Below are positions 50,621 through 59,962 of a DNA stretch of 64,000 bases, in pieces (the stretch's first letter is position 1; the number at the start of each line of letters is the position of its first letter). The notes beneath the pieces were generated by a model. It made no database searches and was not told the DNA's origin. It saw nothing but the letters and a program-made list of their open reading frames with translations. The stretch covers positions 124,001 through 188,000 of the forward strand of contig JBBMRB010000004.1 of the NCBI GenBank assembly GCA_038900335.1. Reading direction: 5' to 3'. The stretch is from Rs1 sp038900335. Lineage in GTDB: Bacteria > Pseudomonadota > Gammaproteobacteria > Pseudomonadales > Balneatricaceae. The translations under genes were made by a program, and so were the position numbers.

Positions 50621-50829
50621 TTAAATGAAATGGTTTAGATCATTTTAAATTAGAAAAAATGAGCTATATTTCACATGTTACTAACCGTTTGATTTTTATA
50701 AAAATCAATGTAAGTAATAAACAAAACAGCTGCTTTGGGCTGTGAAATCACTTTTTATTTTCACCCAGCATACACACCGTTTAGTACCTCTTTAGTTATT
50801 TATATGAGGTATGAAGAGAGGACGTTATT

Positions 50830-53256
50830 ATGGATCAAATAGTAGATTCCAATATTCAAGAAATTGTCACTTTACCTATACTGCCTCTTAGAGATGTTGT
50901 GGTATATCCTCATATGGTTATTCCATTATTTGTCGGTCGAGAAAAGTCGATAGAGGCGCTTGAAGCAGCGATGGCTGGTGGCAAAGAAATTTTGCTGCTC
51001 GCTCAGCGCAATGCTTCTGATGATGAGCCATTGGCAAAAGACTTGTTCAATATCGGCACGGTGGCCAGTATTTTACAGATGCTTAAATTGCCCGATGGCA
51101 CTGTTAAAGTGCTAGTTGAGGGTGATAGTAGAGCTAAAGTTAATGACATACTAGAAACTGAAAACTATTATACGGCGCAAATAGAGCCGCTTAATATTGA
51201 AATGGCAGAAAAAGCGCAAAGCGAAGTGTATAAGCGTACTGCATTGCAACAGTTTGAAAAATTTGTTCAAGTAAACAAAAAAATACCTGCTGAAGTCTCC
51301 ACGTCACTACAAAACATAGATGAAGTCGGTCGACTTGCAGATACTATTGCGGCGCATATGTCGTTAAAATTAGTAGAAAAACAAAATATATTAGAGATGT
51401 TAGATGATGGTGCTCGCTTAGAGCACTTAATGGCTTTAATGGAAGTTGAGATTGACCTGGTAGAGGTCGAAAAGCGCATCCGAGGCCGTGTTAAAAAGCA
51501 AATGGAGAAAAGCCAGCGCGAGTACTATTTGAATGAGCAAATGAAAGCGATTCAAAAAGAACTGGGCGATATGGATGGCAATACCAATAATGATGTCGAT
51601 GATCTGCAGTTAAAAATAGATCAAGCGGGAATGCCTAAAGAAGCTAAAGACAAAACACTTGCTGAATTTAATAAATTAAAAATGATGTCACCTATGTCTG
51701 CAGAGGCTACCGTGGTGCGCAGCTATATTGATTGGATGATTCAGGTGCCGTGGGCAAAGCGCTCTAAACTGCGTAATGACATGGTTCGAGCTGAAGATAT
51801 TCTTAATCAAGATCATTTCGGTCTAGAGGAAGTAAAAGAGCGAATCCTTGAATATTTGGCCGTTCAGCAACGTGTTAAGAAGTTAAAAGGACCTATTCTC
51901 TGCTTGGTTGGGCCTCCAGGTGTTGGTAAAACATCACTGGGTAAATCTATTGCGCGTGCAACTAATCGCAAGTATGTTCGCATGGCTTTAGGTGGAGTGC
52001 GTGATGAAGCTGAAGTCAGAGGGCATCGTCGTACCTATATTGGTTCACTACCGGGTAAAATCATTCAAAAAATGGCAAAGGTCGGTGTTAGAAACCCGCT
52101 GTTCTTGCTTGATGAAATCGATAAAATGGGCATGGATTCACGTGGCGACCCATCGTCAGCTCTATTAGAGGTGTTGGATCCTGAGCAAAATACTAGCTTT
52201 AATGATCACTACTTAGAAGTGGACTACGATTTATCGGATGTCATGTTTGTCTGTACTTCAAACTCAATGAATATCCCAGGCCCGCTACTTGATAGAATGG
52301 AAATTATTAGAATTCCTGGCTATACCGAAGATGAAAAGCTCAATATTGCTATTAAGTATCTACTGCCAAAACAGTTGAAACAGCATGGTCTGAAAGAAGA
52401 CGAAGTAACAATTGAATCAGAGGCTATAGTTGATTTGATTCACTATTATACTCGCGAGGCAGGTGTGCGTTCGCTAGAGCGTGAAATAGCAAAAATTTGT
52501 CGTAAAACAGTGAAAGATATCTCGCTGAAAAAAATTGCTAAAGGTCATGTTGTAAATTCAGACAACGTCGACAATTACAGTGGTGTACGCAAATTTAGTT
52601 TCGGTTTGTCTGAAAAAGAAAACCTTGTAGGGCAGGTGACTGGCTTAGCTTGGACTTCGGTTGGCGGTGAGTTGTTGAGCATTGAATCAATAGTGGTCGA
52701 TGGTAAAGGTCGTCAAGTAACCACAGGTTCTCTTGGTGATGTCATGAAAGAGTCTATTCAAGCGGCGATGACCGTGGTGCGCTCAAGAGCGAGCGTGTTG
52801 GGGATAGCATCTGATTTTCATGAAAAAAGCGATGTGCATATCCATGTGCCAGAAGGTGCGACACCAAAAGATGGTCCAAGTGCCGGCATCGGTATGTGCA
52901 CCGCTCTAGTGTCGGCTCTAACGCAGATTCCAGTCGTAGCTGATGTTGCGATGACAGGTGAGATAACGTTACGTGGTCAGGTGTTACCGATCGGTGGCTT
53001 GAAAGAAAAGTTATTGGCGGCCCATCGTGGTGGCATTAAAACTGTCATCATTCCACAAGAAAACGAAAAAGATTTAAAAGAGATTCCCGATAATATTAAA
53101 GCGGATCTAAAAATCATTCCAGTGAAGTGGATTGATGAAGTGTTAGACATCGCGTTAGCCTATGCGCCCACGCCGATTTCGCCTAGCACAAAAGAAACGC
53201 TAACAACAGAGCAAGAAGGTGCAAAAACTCAATCAGGGCAAATAAACACGCATTGA
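50830..53256 (+). CDS. lon: ATP-dependent Lon protease
   Basis: Lon is an AAA+ serine protease for misfolded and regulatory proteins, 808 residues. The N-terminal substrate-binding domain (about 12-205, LPILPLRDVVVYPHMVIPLFVGR region) leads to the AAA+ module with Walker A GPPGVGKT at 361-368 and Walker B NPLFLLDEIDK. The protease domain has the Ser-Lys dyad S684 (PKDGPSAGIG) and K727 (GGLKEK). GAGAGG precedes the ATG. clpX and clpP, commonly upstream in relatives, are not here; nfuA is. Confidence 0.97.
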   Translation: MDQIVDSNIQEIVTLPILPLRDVVVYPHMVIPLFVGREKSIEALEAAMAGGKEILLLAQRNASDDEPLAKDLFNIGTVASILQMLKLPDGTVKVLVEGDSRAKVNDILETENYYTAQIEPLNIEMAEKAQSEVYKRTALQQFEKFVQVNKKIPAEVSTSLQNIDEVGRLADTIAAHMSLKLVEKQNILEMLDDGARLEHLMALMEVEIDLVEVEKRIRGRVKKQMEKSQREYYLNEQMKAIQKELGDMDGNTNNDVDDLQLKIDQAGMPKEAKDKTLAEFNKLKMMSPMSAEATVVRSYIDWMIQVPWAKRSKLRNDMVRAEDILNQDHFGLEEVKERILEYLAVQQRVKKLKGPILCLVGPPGVGKTSLGKSIARATNRKYVRMALGGVRDEAEVRGHRRTYIGSLPGKIIQKMAKVGVRNPLFLLDEIDKMGMDSRGDPSSALLEVLDPEQNTSFNDHYLEVDYDLSDVMFVCTSNSMNIPGPLLDRMEIIRIPGYTEDEKLNIAIKYLLPKQLKQHGLKEDEVTIESEAIVDLIHYYTREAGVRSLEREIAKICRKTVKDISLKKIAKGHVVNSDNVDNYSGVRKFSFGLSEKENLVGQVTGLAWTSVGGELLSIESIVVDGKGRQVTTGSLGDVMKESIQAAMTVVRSRASVLGIASDFHEKSDVHIHVPEGATPKDGPSAGIGMCTALVSALTQIPVVADVAMTGEITLRGQVLPIGGLKEKLLAAHRGGIKTVIIPQENEKDLKEIPDNIKADLKIIPVKWIDEVLDIALAYAPTPISPSTKETLTTEQEGAKTQSGQINTH

Positions 53257-53289
53257 TCTGAAAACTAGGCACAATAGGGGTTTCAGAGC

Positions 53290-53319
53290 TTGACACCCCT
53301 TTCTGCATGTTGGTATAAA
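53290..53319 (+). promoter_or_regulatory. Sigma-70 promoter of hupB
   Basis: A perfect TTGACA (53290-53295) and TATAAA (53314-53319) stand 18 bp apart, starting 33 bp past the lon stop and about 75 bp before the hupB start codon. Confidence 0.75.
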
Positions 53320-53394
53320 GTGTTCTGGTATTTATACTGAGTAACAATAACAGAACAACATAATAATTGACTCGATTATACAAAGGGGAAAAAT

Positions 53395-53670
53395 GTGAAT
53401 AAGTCTGAATTAATTGACGCTATCGCCGCATCTGCTGATATTCCAAAAGCTGCTGCAGGTCGTGCTTTAGATGCTACAATGGCAGCCGTAACAGAAACTT
53501 TAACAAAAGGTGAGTCTGTTGCATTGGTAGGTTTTGGTACATTTTCTGTAAAAGAACGTGCTGCCCGTACTGGTCGTAACCCACAAAGTGGTGAGCCAAT
53601 TGAAATTAAAGCTGCTACATTACCTACGTTCAAGCCAGGTAAAGCTTTAAAAGACGCTGTAAATAAGTAA
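53395..53670 (+). CDS. hupB: DNA-binding protein HU-beta
   Basis: This nucleoid protein has 91 residues, with the complete HU fold: NKSELIDAIAASADIPKAAA helices, VALVGFGTFSVKERAARTGRNPQSGEPI and the C-terminal FKPGKALKDAVN. The Arg-Asn-Pro beta-arm tip that intercalates into DNA is intact (GRNPQSGE). The start is GTG 53395 with AAAGGGG about 8 bases upstream. It lies between lon and tRNA-Asp/ppiD, the standard arrangement. Confidence 0.97.
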   Translation: MNKSELIDAIAASADIPKAAAGRALDATMAAVTETLTKGESVALVGFGTFSVKERAARTGRNPQSGEPIEIKAATLPTFKPGKALKDAVNK

Positions 53671-53683
53671 TTTATAAGTTTAA

Positions 53684-53760
53684 GGAGTGGTAGTTCAGTT
53701 GGTTAGAATACCTGCCTGTCACGCAGGGGGTCGCGGGTTCGAGTCCCGTCCATTCCGCCA
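53684..53760 (+). tRNA. tRNA-Asp (anticodon GTC)
   Basis: This 77-nt tRNA ends in an encoded CCA. It has acceptor arms GGAGTGG and CCATTCC, D-arm with AGTTGGTT, anticodon stem CCTGC/GCAGG with anticodon GTC at 53718-53720, and T-arm with GGTTCGAGTCCC. It is almost identical to E. coli tRNA-Asp. It lies 13 bases after hupB, so it is probably processed from the same transcript. Confidence 0.98.
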
Positions 53761-53809
53761 AATACGAACTGCTTAATCAACTATTTTTGGTTAACGGTTC
53801 TTATTTAAT

Positions 53810-53838
53810 AGGCGTATTCTTTTGAATACGCCTTTTTT
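53810..53838 (+). terminator. Terminator after tRNA-Asp
   Basis: AGGCGTATTC (53810-53819) and GAATACGCCT (53824-53833) form a perfect 10-bp stem around TTTT, followed by a T run. Confidence 0.92.
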
Positions 53839-53944
53839 ATGCAATAAGTAAAAAGCAGGATTTAGTGATACATTTAAAGGTCACACTTTAATCGCTAATG
53901 ACTGTAATCTAGTCAATCTGTTTTTGTTTTTTTGAGGTGTATTC

Positions 53945-55831
53945 ATGCTGCAAGGCATAAGAGATAATTCTAAAGGTGTCATCGCTAAAGTTATCGTTGG
54001 CTTTATCGTGTTGACGTTTGCGTTGTTTGGTGTTGAATCTTTAGTGAGTTTAAGTCAGGGCTCAAACGCTCCAGCTACGGTTAATGGCGAAGAGATTTCT
54101 GAAGCTGATCTGTTTCAAGCAACTCAGTTACAAAGACGCTCAATTCTTGCTCAAATGGGTGAAAATGCAGACCCAAGTAGTATCGATGAAAATCTACTGA
54201 GCGGTATGGTGTTAGACTCTCTGATACAAGAGAAGGCTTTGCTATTAAATGCCCAGGAGAATGATCTGCGAATCTCAGAGGCAATGATAGATGACGTTAT
54301 TCTAAAGACAGCTGAATTCCAAGTATCAGGTGCTTTCAATGTTGCCCAGTTTGATAATATTATCAGAAATATTGGCTATACGCGTTTTACATACCGTGAG
54401 TATGTTAGAAAGAATTTAATACTCGAGCAACAAAGAGCAGCACTGTCTTTGTCGAGCTTTGTTTTACCCTCAGCGGTGAATAAAATTGTTGAGTTAGAAA
54501 AACAAACTAGAGACGTTCGTTATTTTGCAATGCCAATTGCAACAGTGCGGGCTTTAACAGAAGTCTCTGATGCTGAAGTCGAAGCTGAGTTTGAAAAGCA
54601 AAAAAGTACACTCAAAACGACTGAGCAGGTTGTTGTCGACTATGTTGAGTTGAACATAGCAGATGTCGCTAAATCAATCGATGTTAGCGATGAAGAGATT
54701 AATACACAATATCAGCAAGTTGTCGCATCGTTTGAATCACAAGAACAGCGCCAAGCTGCGCATATCTTAGTAGAAGTTAATGATGATGTGAGCGATGAGC
54801 AAGCATTAGAAAAAATTAATGGTTTGAGAGCGCGTATCGATCAAGGCGAAGACTTTGCCAGTTTGGCTAAAGAGGCTTCTGATGATTTCGGTAATGCTGA
54901 AATCGGCGGTGATTTAGGCTTTGTCTCTAAAGGTGTTTTTGAGCAGTCGATAGAAGATGAGCTGTTTGCTTTAGCTGAAGGTGAGGTTTCTCAAGCAGTA
55001 GAGGCTGAGAGCGGTTATCACTTAATCAAAGTATCAAAAGTGATTAAAACTAACCCTGCGACACTCGCTGAATCAAAAGATAAAATTATCAGTGATTTAA
55101 AAGAATCTAAAGCTGAAGATCTTTATCTAGAGCATTTTGAAAAATTGACGGATCTTGCATTTATTAGTTCGGATTTAGAGGATATTGCCGCAGAATTGGA
55201 TTTGCCAATAAAGACTTTGCCAGCATTTGATCGCTCTGGTAATGATGATCCCTTAACTCAAAACTCAAAACTTATTCGCGAAGCGTTTAGTGATGAGTTA
55301 ATCAAGCAAGAGTTAAACAGTGCTCCTATTGAGATCAGCCGCTCACATGCTGTTGTGTTGAATGTCAAAGAGCATCTTCCTGTTCGCGCTAAAACGTTTG
55401 ATGAAGTTAAAGATGACTTAAAAGAGCAGTTGTTAACACGTAAGGCATCTGAGCAATTAGAGCAACGTGCCAAACAGGCCATTGTTGATATTAAGCAAAC
55501 AGGTGATGCCACTGAATCTGCTGCTGACTTTGAGCTGCAAACACAGTTGGGCTTAACGCGCGTTAGTGCCCAAGCGCCTCCTCAGATAGTGCGTAAGGCG
55601 TTTACCTTAGCTCAGCCTGTTGAGAGTAAGGTAACAGTTGATACAGCGACGCTAGCGGATGGTAGCTTGGCTATTATTATCTTAGATAAGGTGAATAACG
55701 TAAAAGCGGATGAGGCGAGTGAACAGGAATTTGAAGCTTATCAAAATCTGTTATCGAATCGTTTTGGTCAGCAATCTTATCAAGTTTTCCAGCAGCAAGT
55801 TTTTGAATCAGCTGAAATAGAAAAACTATAA
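53945..55831 (+). CDS. ppiD: Periplasmic folding chaperone PpiD (SurA/parvulin type)
   Basis: PpiD is an inner-membrane-anchored chaperone at the Sec translocon exit, 628 residues. One membrane segment lies near 15-37 (VIAKVIVGFIVLTFALFGVE), then a SurA-N-like domain. The parvulin domain lies at about 265-360 (QAAHILVEVNDDVSDEQALE, then DFGNAEIGGDLGFVSKG and ESGYHLIKVSKV), and a C-terminal SurA-N-like half completes it. TGAGGTG precedes the ATG. Position after hupB and tRNA-Asp supports the name. Confidence 0.95.
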   Translation: MLQGIRDNSKGVIAKVIVGFIVLTFALFGVESLVSLSQGSNAPATVNGEEISEADLFQATQLQRRSILAQMGENADPSSIDENLLSGMVLDSLIQEKALLLNAQENDLRISEAMIDDVILKTAEFQVSGAFNVAQFDNIIRNIGYTRFTYREYVRKNLILEQQRAALSLSSFVLPSAVNKIVELEKQTRDVRYFAMPIATVRALTEVSDAEVEAEFEKQKSTLKTTEQVVVDYVELNIADVAKSIDVSDEEINTQYQQVVASFESQEQRQAAHILVEVNDDVSDEQALEKINGLRARIDQGEDFASLAKEASDDFGNAEIGGDLGFVSKGVFEQSIEDELFALAEGEVSQAVEAESGYHLIKVSKVIKTNPATLAESKDKIISDLKESKAEDLYLEHFEKLTDLAFISSDLEDIAAELDLPIKTLPAFDRSGNDDPLTQNSKLIREAFSDELIKQELNSAPIEISRSHAVVLNVKEHLPVRAKTFDEVKDDLKEQLLTRKASEQLEQRAKQAIVDIKQTGDATESAADFELQTQLGLTRVSAQAPPQIVRKAFTLAQPVESKVTVDTATLADGSLAIIILDKVNNVKADEASEQEFEAYQNLLSNRFGQQSYQVFQQQVFESAEIEKL

Positions 55832-55856
55832 GTTTTTTGTTTGCATAAAATCTAAT

Positions 55857-55891
55857 AAGGCGCTTTTAACTTTCAGTTATAAGCGCCTTTT
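55857..55891 (+). terminator. Terminator after ppiD
   Basis: AAGGCGCTT (55857-55865) pairs with AAGCGCCTT (55881-55889), with further pairing inside (AACT/AGTT), ending in TTTTC. Confidence 0.8.
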
Positions 55892-56050
55892 CTCAAATTA
55901 GTATTATCATTTATCTTGGTAAAACTACCCCCGCATGTTATCTTTTTTATTGTTTATAATCCTTTATTAGCGATGTAGTCATCGTGATCAATGTCATAAG
56001 TTGTCTCATCAAATGTATATCGCTAAATTTTAGCTACTCGAGAGCTTGTA

Positions 56051-56932
56051 ATGAAAGAAAAGCACAGTCCTGAATTTGAGTGGATTAATCAGCAGCAAGA
56101 TACCTCTATCCGCTATTTAGAGCACGGCTACCCTCATGAATTGGTGCGTTGGCATTATCATGAAGAGTATGAGCTGCATCTAATTAAAGAGAGTTCGGGT
56201 AAGGTGTTTATTGGCGATTACATTGGCAACTTTAGTGCTAATAGTTTGATTCTAGTGGGCCCAAATTTACCTCATAATTGGATTAGCGATATAAAAAAAG
56301 GCGAGCAAATAGCACTCAGAGACTGCGTTATTAACTTCTCTGAAGAGACTGTCAATAAATTAGCTAATGTATTTCCTGAAGCGTTAGATCTCGCTCCGTT
56401 TTGGCACAGAGCAAAGCATGGTATTGAGTTTGATTTAGGTGAGCAAAGTGACACCGTTATCGATTTGATTAATCAAATATCGAAGACTAATGGCTTTAAT
56501 CGGCTGAGTTTGTTTTTAAATGTATTAGCCATACTATCATCACTTAGTCATTACCGAGTATTGAGCTCAACTAATTATGTGCCGATTAAGGATGAGCGCT
56601 ATCTTGAAAGTTTAAATAAAGTTATCACCTATATTATGGATAACTATGATGCACAAATTAGCCAGGAGGAAGTTGGCCAATACGTGCAAATGAACCCGAG
56701 CTACTTCTCCAAATTTTTTAAGAAGGCGACAGGGATTCGCTTCGTAGAATTTGTAAATGGGCTACGCATTAATAAAGCCTGTGAGTTACTAACTCATACA
56801 AATACCCCAATAACTGAAATATGTTTTAGTGTCGGTTTTAATAATATTGCTAATTTCAATCGTCGCTTTATAGATTTTAAGCAAATGCGCCCCTCTGAGT
56901 ATCGTAAGACTTCAGCATTAGATTATTACTAA
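56051..56932 (+). CDS. mtlR: AraC-family activator of the mannitol operon
   Basis: This 293-residue regulator has an N-terminal cupin-like sensing domain (ARC motif RWHYHEEYELHLIKESSGKV near 33-53, quoted as WHYHEEYELH) and a C-terminal double HTH (about 190-290: VGQYVQMNPSYFSKFFKKATG and ITEICFSVGFNNIANFNRRF). The opening HSPEFEW...SIRYLEHGYP and SSGKVFIGDYIG resemble Pseudomonas MtlR, which activates polyol uptake genes. It is read in the same direction as mtlE, 601 bp away. Confidence 0.88.
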   Translation: MKEKHSPEFEWINQQQDTSIRYLEHGYPHELVRWHYHEEYELHLIKESSGKVFIGDYIGNFSANSLILVGPNLPHNWISDIKKGEQIALRDCVINFSEETVNKLANVFPEALDLAPFWHRAKHGIEFDLGEQSDTVIDLINQISKTNGFNRLSLFLNVLAILSSLSHYRVLSSTNYVPIKDERYLESLNKVITYIMDNYDAQISQEEVGQYVQMNPSYFSKFFKKATGIRFVEFVNGLRINKACELLTHTNTPITEICFSVGFNNIANFNRRFIDFKQMRPSEYRKTSALDYY

Positions 56933-57533
56933 CAAAGAGCGTTAAGCCTATCATTGCTCTAGGGCTGCTATTTATTTAATCGCTAGATATTTAATCACTA
57001 GATAGTAGCTCACTTTTTATAGTGATTGCCTGGCATTATTTGGCTTTTTTAGTGAAGTGTTTGGTGGTTTTTTTCATATTATTAAGTATAAAATTGACAC
57101 CAGATAATAATTAATACTATATTCATCATGTATTTTGTTAAAAAAATATCAAATTATATGTTTTTATAATTCTATTTTTTGTTTTATCTTATTGATTTTT
57201 AACGATATAAAATATATTCTGGTTTGTTCTTTGTGATAGCTTCATAATAATTAGGCAAAAAAGTATATGTTTTAAGTTTTTTTGTATTTGTTTCATTGCT
57301 GATAACATTGTGTAATGTAGATGTAATAACAATCTGATAATAACTTAATAATGGATATGTTAGACACTAGATACTTTGAATAAGATAAGTACTTTTTTGA
57401 AGTTAAGTTTGACGATCAACTCCCTACACAGTTATTAACATTGATTTATGATCGATAGTGATATCTCTTTTATCATTATAAAAAAGCCTGACAACTATAT
57501 AAAAATACAAATAAAAAATTTAGAGGTTTTATT
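56933..57533. other. Long AT-rich region upstream of mtlE
   Basis: This 601-bp gap is extremely AT-rich, especially about 57050-57310. It should contain the MtlR-dependent promoter and direct-repeat binding sites. I could not single out convincing repeats. AGAGG lies before the mtlE ATG (about 57521-57525). Confidence 0.4.
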
Positions 57534-58850
57534 ATGAATATCAAACTTTTAGCTAAAGCTGCTTTAGCATCAAGCATCGCAATGACTACCCTTTCTTACG
57601 CGGCAACGACCGTCACTATTGGCACTGTAAATAACGGTGACATGATTAGAATGCAAGGTTTGTCTAAAGCCTTTGAAGAAACTCATCCTGATATTAAGTT
57701 AAACTGGGTTGTACTTGAAGAAAATGTACTGCGTCAACGTTTAACGACTGATATTGCCACCAAAGGTGGCCAGTTTGATGTTATGACTATCGGTATGTAT
57801 GAAGCACCAATTTGGGGTGCTAAAGGTTGGTTATCTGCAATGGATAATTTGCCGGCAGACTATCAAGTAGACGATATATTCCCAGCGATTAAAGATGGCC
57901 TATCGCACGATAATACGCTATACGCGCTACCGTTCTATGGTGAGAGTTCGATGACATATTATCGAACAGATCTATTTGAAAAATACGGATTAACCATGCC
58001 TGCACAACCAACATGGGATCAAGTGAGAGAGTTCGCTAAAGCAATCCATAAACCGGATGAAGGTCAATACGGTATTTGCTTAAGAGGCAAGGCTGGTTGG
58101 GGCGAAAACATGGCGCTAGTATCAACAATTGGTAATACATTTGGTGCTCGCTGGTTTGATGAACAATGGAAATCAGAATTCACAGGTAAAGAATGGACGA
58201 GTGCCGTAGCGTTCTATGTCGATTTATTAGGTAATTATGGACCTCCAGGTGCTGCATCTAACGGTTTTAATGAGAACTTAGCGCTTTTTAACAGTGGCAA
58301 ATGTGGGATGTGGGTAGATGCTACTGTCGCCGGTGCATTCGTTACTGATGAGTCGCAAAGTAAAGTAGCAGATAAGGTAGGCTTTACTCTAGCTCCTCAG
58401 CAAGTGTCTACTAAAGGCGCAGGTTGGTTATGGGCTTGGGGGTTGGCAGTACCAGGTACATCTGATGCTGTTAAAGAAGCAAAAGAGTTCGTACTTTGGG
58501 CAACATCACAGGAATATAGCGATTTAGTGGCTAAAACGAGTGGTATTGCCACTATCCCACCAGGGACACGTAAATCTACTTATGCCAATGCTGAGTATAT
58601 TGCAGCAGCACCTTTTGCTAGTAAAACATTAGAGGCTATGCAAGCAGCTGATGCAAATGATTCAACAGTTAAACCTAAGCCTTATACTGGTGTACAGTTC
58701 GCGGCTATCCCTGAATTTCAGTCAATTGCCTCACAGGTAGGTAAGTTTGTTTCAGGTGCGCTTGCAGGTTCAATGACTGTAGAAGAAGCAATGAAAAATG
58801 CTGAAAAAGTATCTAATAGAGAAATGAAAAGAGCGCGTTATTTTAAATAA
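57534..58850 (+). CDS. mtlE: Mannitol/polyol ABC transporter, periplasmic binding protein
   Basis: This extracellular solute-binding protein (family 1) of 438 residues has a signal peptide cleaved after about residue 23 (TLSYA-ATT). The mature part starts VTIGTVNNGDMIRMQGLSKAFEE; further blocks are FDVMTIGMYEAPIWGAKGWL, LYALPFYGESSMTYYRTDLF and GAGWLWAWGLAVPGTS, as in MtlE/SmoE sugar-alcohol binding proteins. First gene of mtlEFGK-mtlD. A hairpin after the gene suggests higher expression of the binding protein than of the permeases. Confidence 0.92.
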   Translation: MNIKLLAKAALASSIAMTTLSYAATTVTIGTVNNGDMIRMQGLSKAFEETHPDIKLNWVVLEENVLRQRLTTDIATKGGQFDVMTIGMYEAPIWGAKGWLSAMDNLPADYQVDDIFPAIKDGLSHDNTLYALPFYGESSMTYYRTDLFEKYGLTMPAQPTWDQVREFAKAIHKPDEGQYGICLRGKAGWGENMALVSTIGNTFGARWFDEQWKSEFTGKEWTSAVAFYVDLLGNYGPPGAASNGFNENLALFNSGKCGMWVDATVAGAFVTDESQSKVADKVGFTLAPQQVSTKGAGWLWAWGLAVPGTSDAVKEAKEFVLWATSQEYSDLVAKTSGIATIPPGTRKSTYANAEYIAAAPFASKTLEAMQAADANDSTVKPKPYTGVQFAAIPEFQSIASQVGKFVSGALAGSMTVEEAMKNAEKVSNREMKRARYFK

Positions 58851-58922
58851 CCACAGCAATTGAAATAAATAGATTCAACATTATGTAGATTGCAGTAAAG
58901 ATGGGATATCAATCTCCCTATA

Positions 58923-58948
58923 GGCAGCTGAATATCAATTCAGTTGCC
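58923..58948 (+). terminator. Intra-operon hairpin between mtlE and mtlF (attenuating)
   Basis: GGCAGCTGAAT (58923-58933) pairs with ATTCAGTTGCC (58938-58948) with a single G-U pair and a 4-nt loop, followed by TTCTTT. Such hairpins after binding-protein genes stabilise the upstream message or partly terminate. Confidence 0.65.
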
Positions 58949-59064
58949 TTCTTTAAACTACTTTTATAATCCGATTTATTATTCCAATACTAGATTATAC
59001 TGACTAAGTAAATTTAATAGCCCCAGTATAATAACTACTTCACAAAGATTTTTTAACAATAGAG

Positions 59065-59952
59065 GTGACCATTTTGACTTTAACCAAATTAAAGCAAAAG
59101 GCTTCTTTTTTCCTAGTATCGCCTTCTGTCGTACTACTATTGATATGGATGATTGTACCCTTATCAATGACCATCTATTTTTCAACAATACGATATAGCC
59201 TGTTATATCCAGATGATAATGGTTTTGTCGGTCTTGAAAACTTTGAGTTTTTTATGGATGATCCCGGTTTTCTCCCTGGTATGGCTAACACCGGTATTTT
59301 AGTCGGCTCAACACTGCTGATTACTACCGTGTTGGGAGTGCTGATTTCGGTGTTAGTGAATAAGCCGTTTTGGGGCAGGGGAATCGTCAGAATCATGCTG
59401 ATTTCACCTTTCTTCATTATGCCAACAGTTAATGCTTTGGTTTGGAAAAACTTATTGTTACACCCAGTGTCTGGGGTGTTTGCCGCAATATGGACATTTT
59501 TTGGGGCACAGCCGATAGATTGGTTAACACAATATCCGATGTTATCAATCATTATGATTGTCTCTTGGCAGTGGCTTCCCTTTGCAATATTGATATTAAT
59601 GACAGCATTACAGTCACTAGATCAAGAGCAGCAAGAGGCAGCTAAATTAGATGGCGCCGGCCCCATTGCTATTTTTAGGTACCTAACACTGCCGCATTTA
59701 TCCAGACCTATTGCTGTTGTGATCATGATAGAAACCATCTTCCTACTATCAATATTTGCAGAGATATTTACGACGACAGGTGGTGGCCCAGGTTATGAGA
59801 CAACGAACTTAGCGTACTTAATATATAGCCAAGCACTATTACAATATGATGTTGGTCTTGCATCTGCTGGTGGCTTAATTGCTGTGTTACTTGCCAATAT
59901 TGCCGCGTTCTTCTTAGTGCGTATGGTCGGCAAGAACATGACGGATTCTTAG
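59065..59952 (+). CDS. mtlF: Mannitol/polyol ABC transporter permease MtlF
   Basis: This MalF-type inner-membrane permease has about 295 residues and six membrane segments. The EAA loop for the ATPase is near EQQEAAKLDGAGPIAIFRYLTLPHLSRP (quoted: EAAKLDGAGPIAIFRYLTLP). The frame starts at GTG 59065, but a TTG at 59074 has AGAGGTG at better spacing and gives MTLTKLKQKASFFLV; either is possible. mtlG follows after 10 bp. Confidence 0.93.
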   Translation: MTILTLTKLKQKASFFLVSPSVVLLLIWMIVPLSMTIYFSTIRYSLLYPDDNGFVGLENFEFFMDDPGFLPGMANTGILVGSTLLITTVLGVLISVLVNKPFWGRGIVRIMLISPFFIMPTVNALVWKNLLLHPVSGVFAAIWTFFGAQPIDWLTQYPMLSIIMIVSWQWLPFAILILMTALQSLDQEQQEAAKLDGAGPIAIFRYLTLPHLSRPIAVVIMIETIFLLSIFAEIFTTTGGGPGYETTNLAYLIYSQALLQYDVGLASAGGLIAVLLANIAAFFLVRMVGKNMTDS

Positions 59953-59962
59953 GGAGCATATA

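Larger units (their letters stand above)
50505..50829. other. nfuA-lon intergenic region
   Basis: This 325-bp gap holds the nested inverted repeat at 50511-50586, then a heat-shock-like promoter at 50593-50620 and an approximately 200-nt lon leader. No ORF was seen. Confidence 0.55.

Noticed and set aside
53183..53633. Minus-strand frames opposite the lon end and hupB
   Set aside because: They are antisense to well-established genes with no supporting signals.
53684..53760. tRNA-Asp as an integration site of a mobile element
   Set aside because: The downstream region is the conserved ppiD gene; no integrase or repeated tRNA end was seen.
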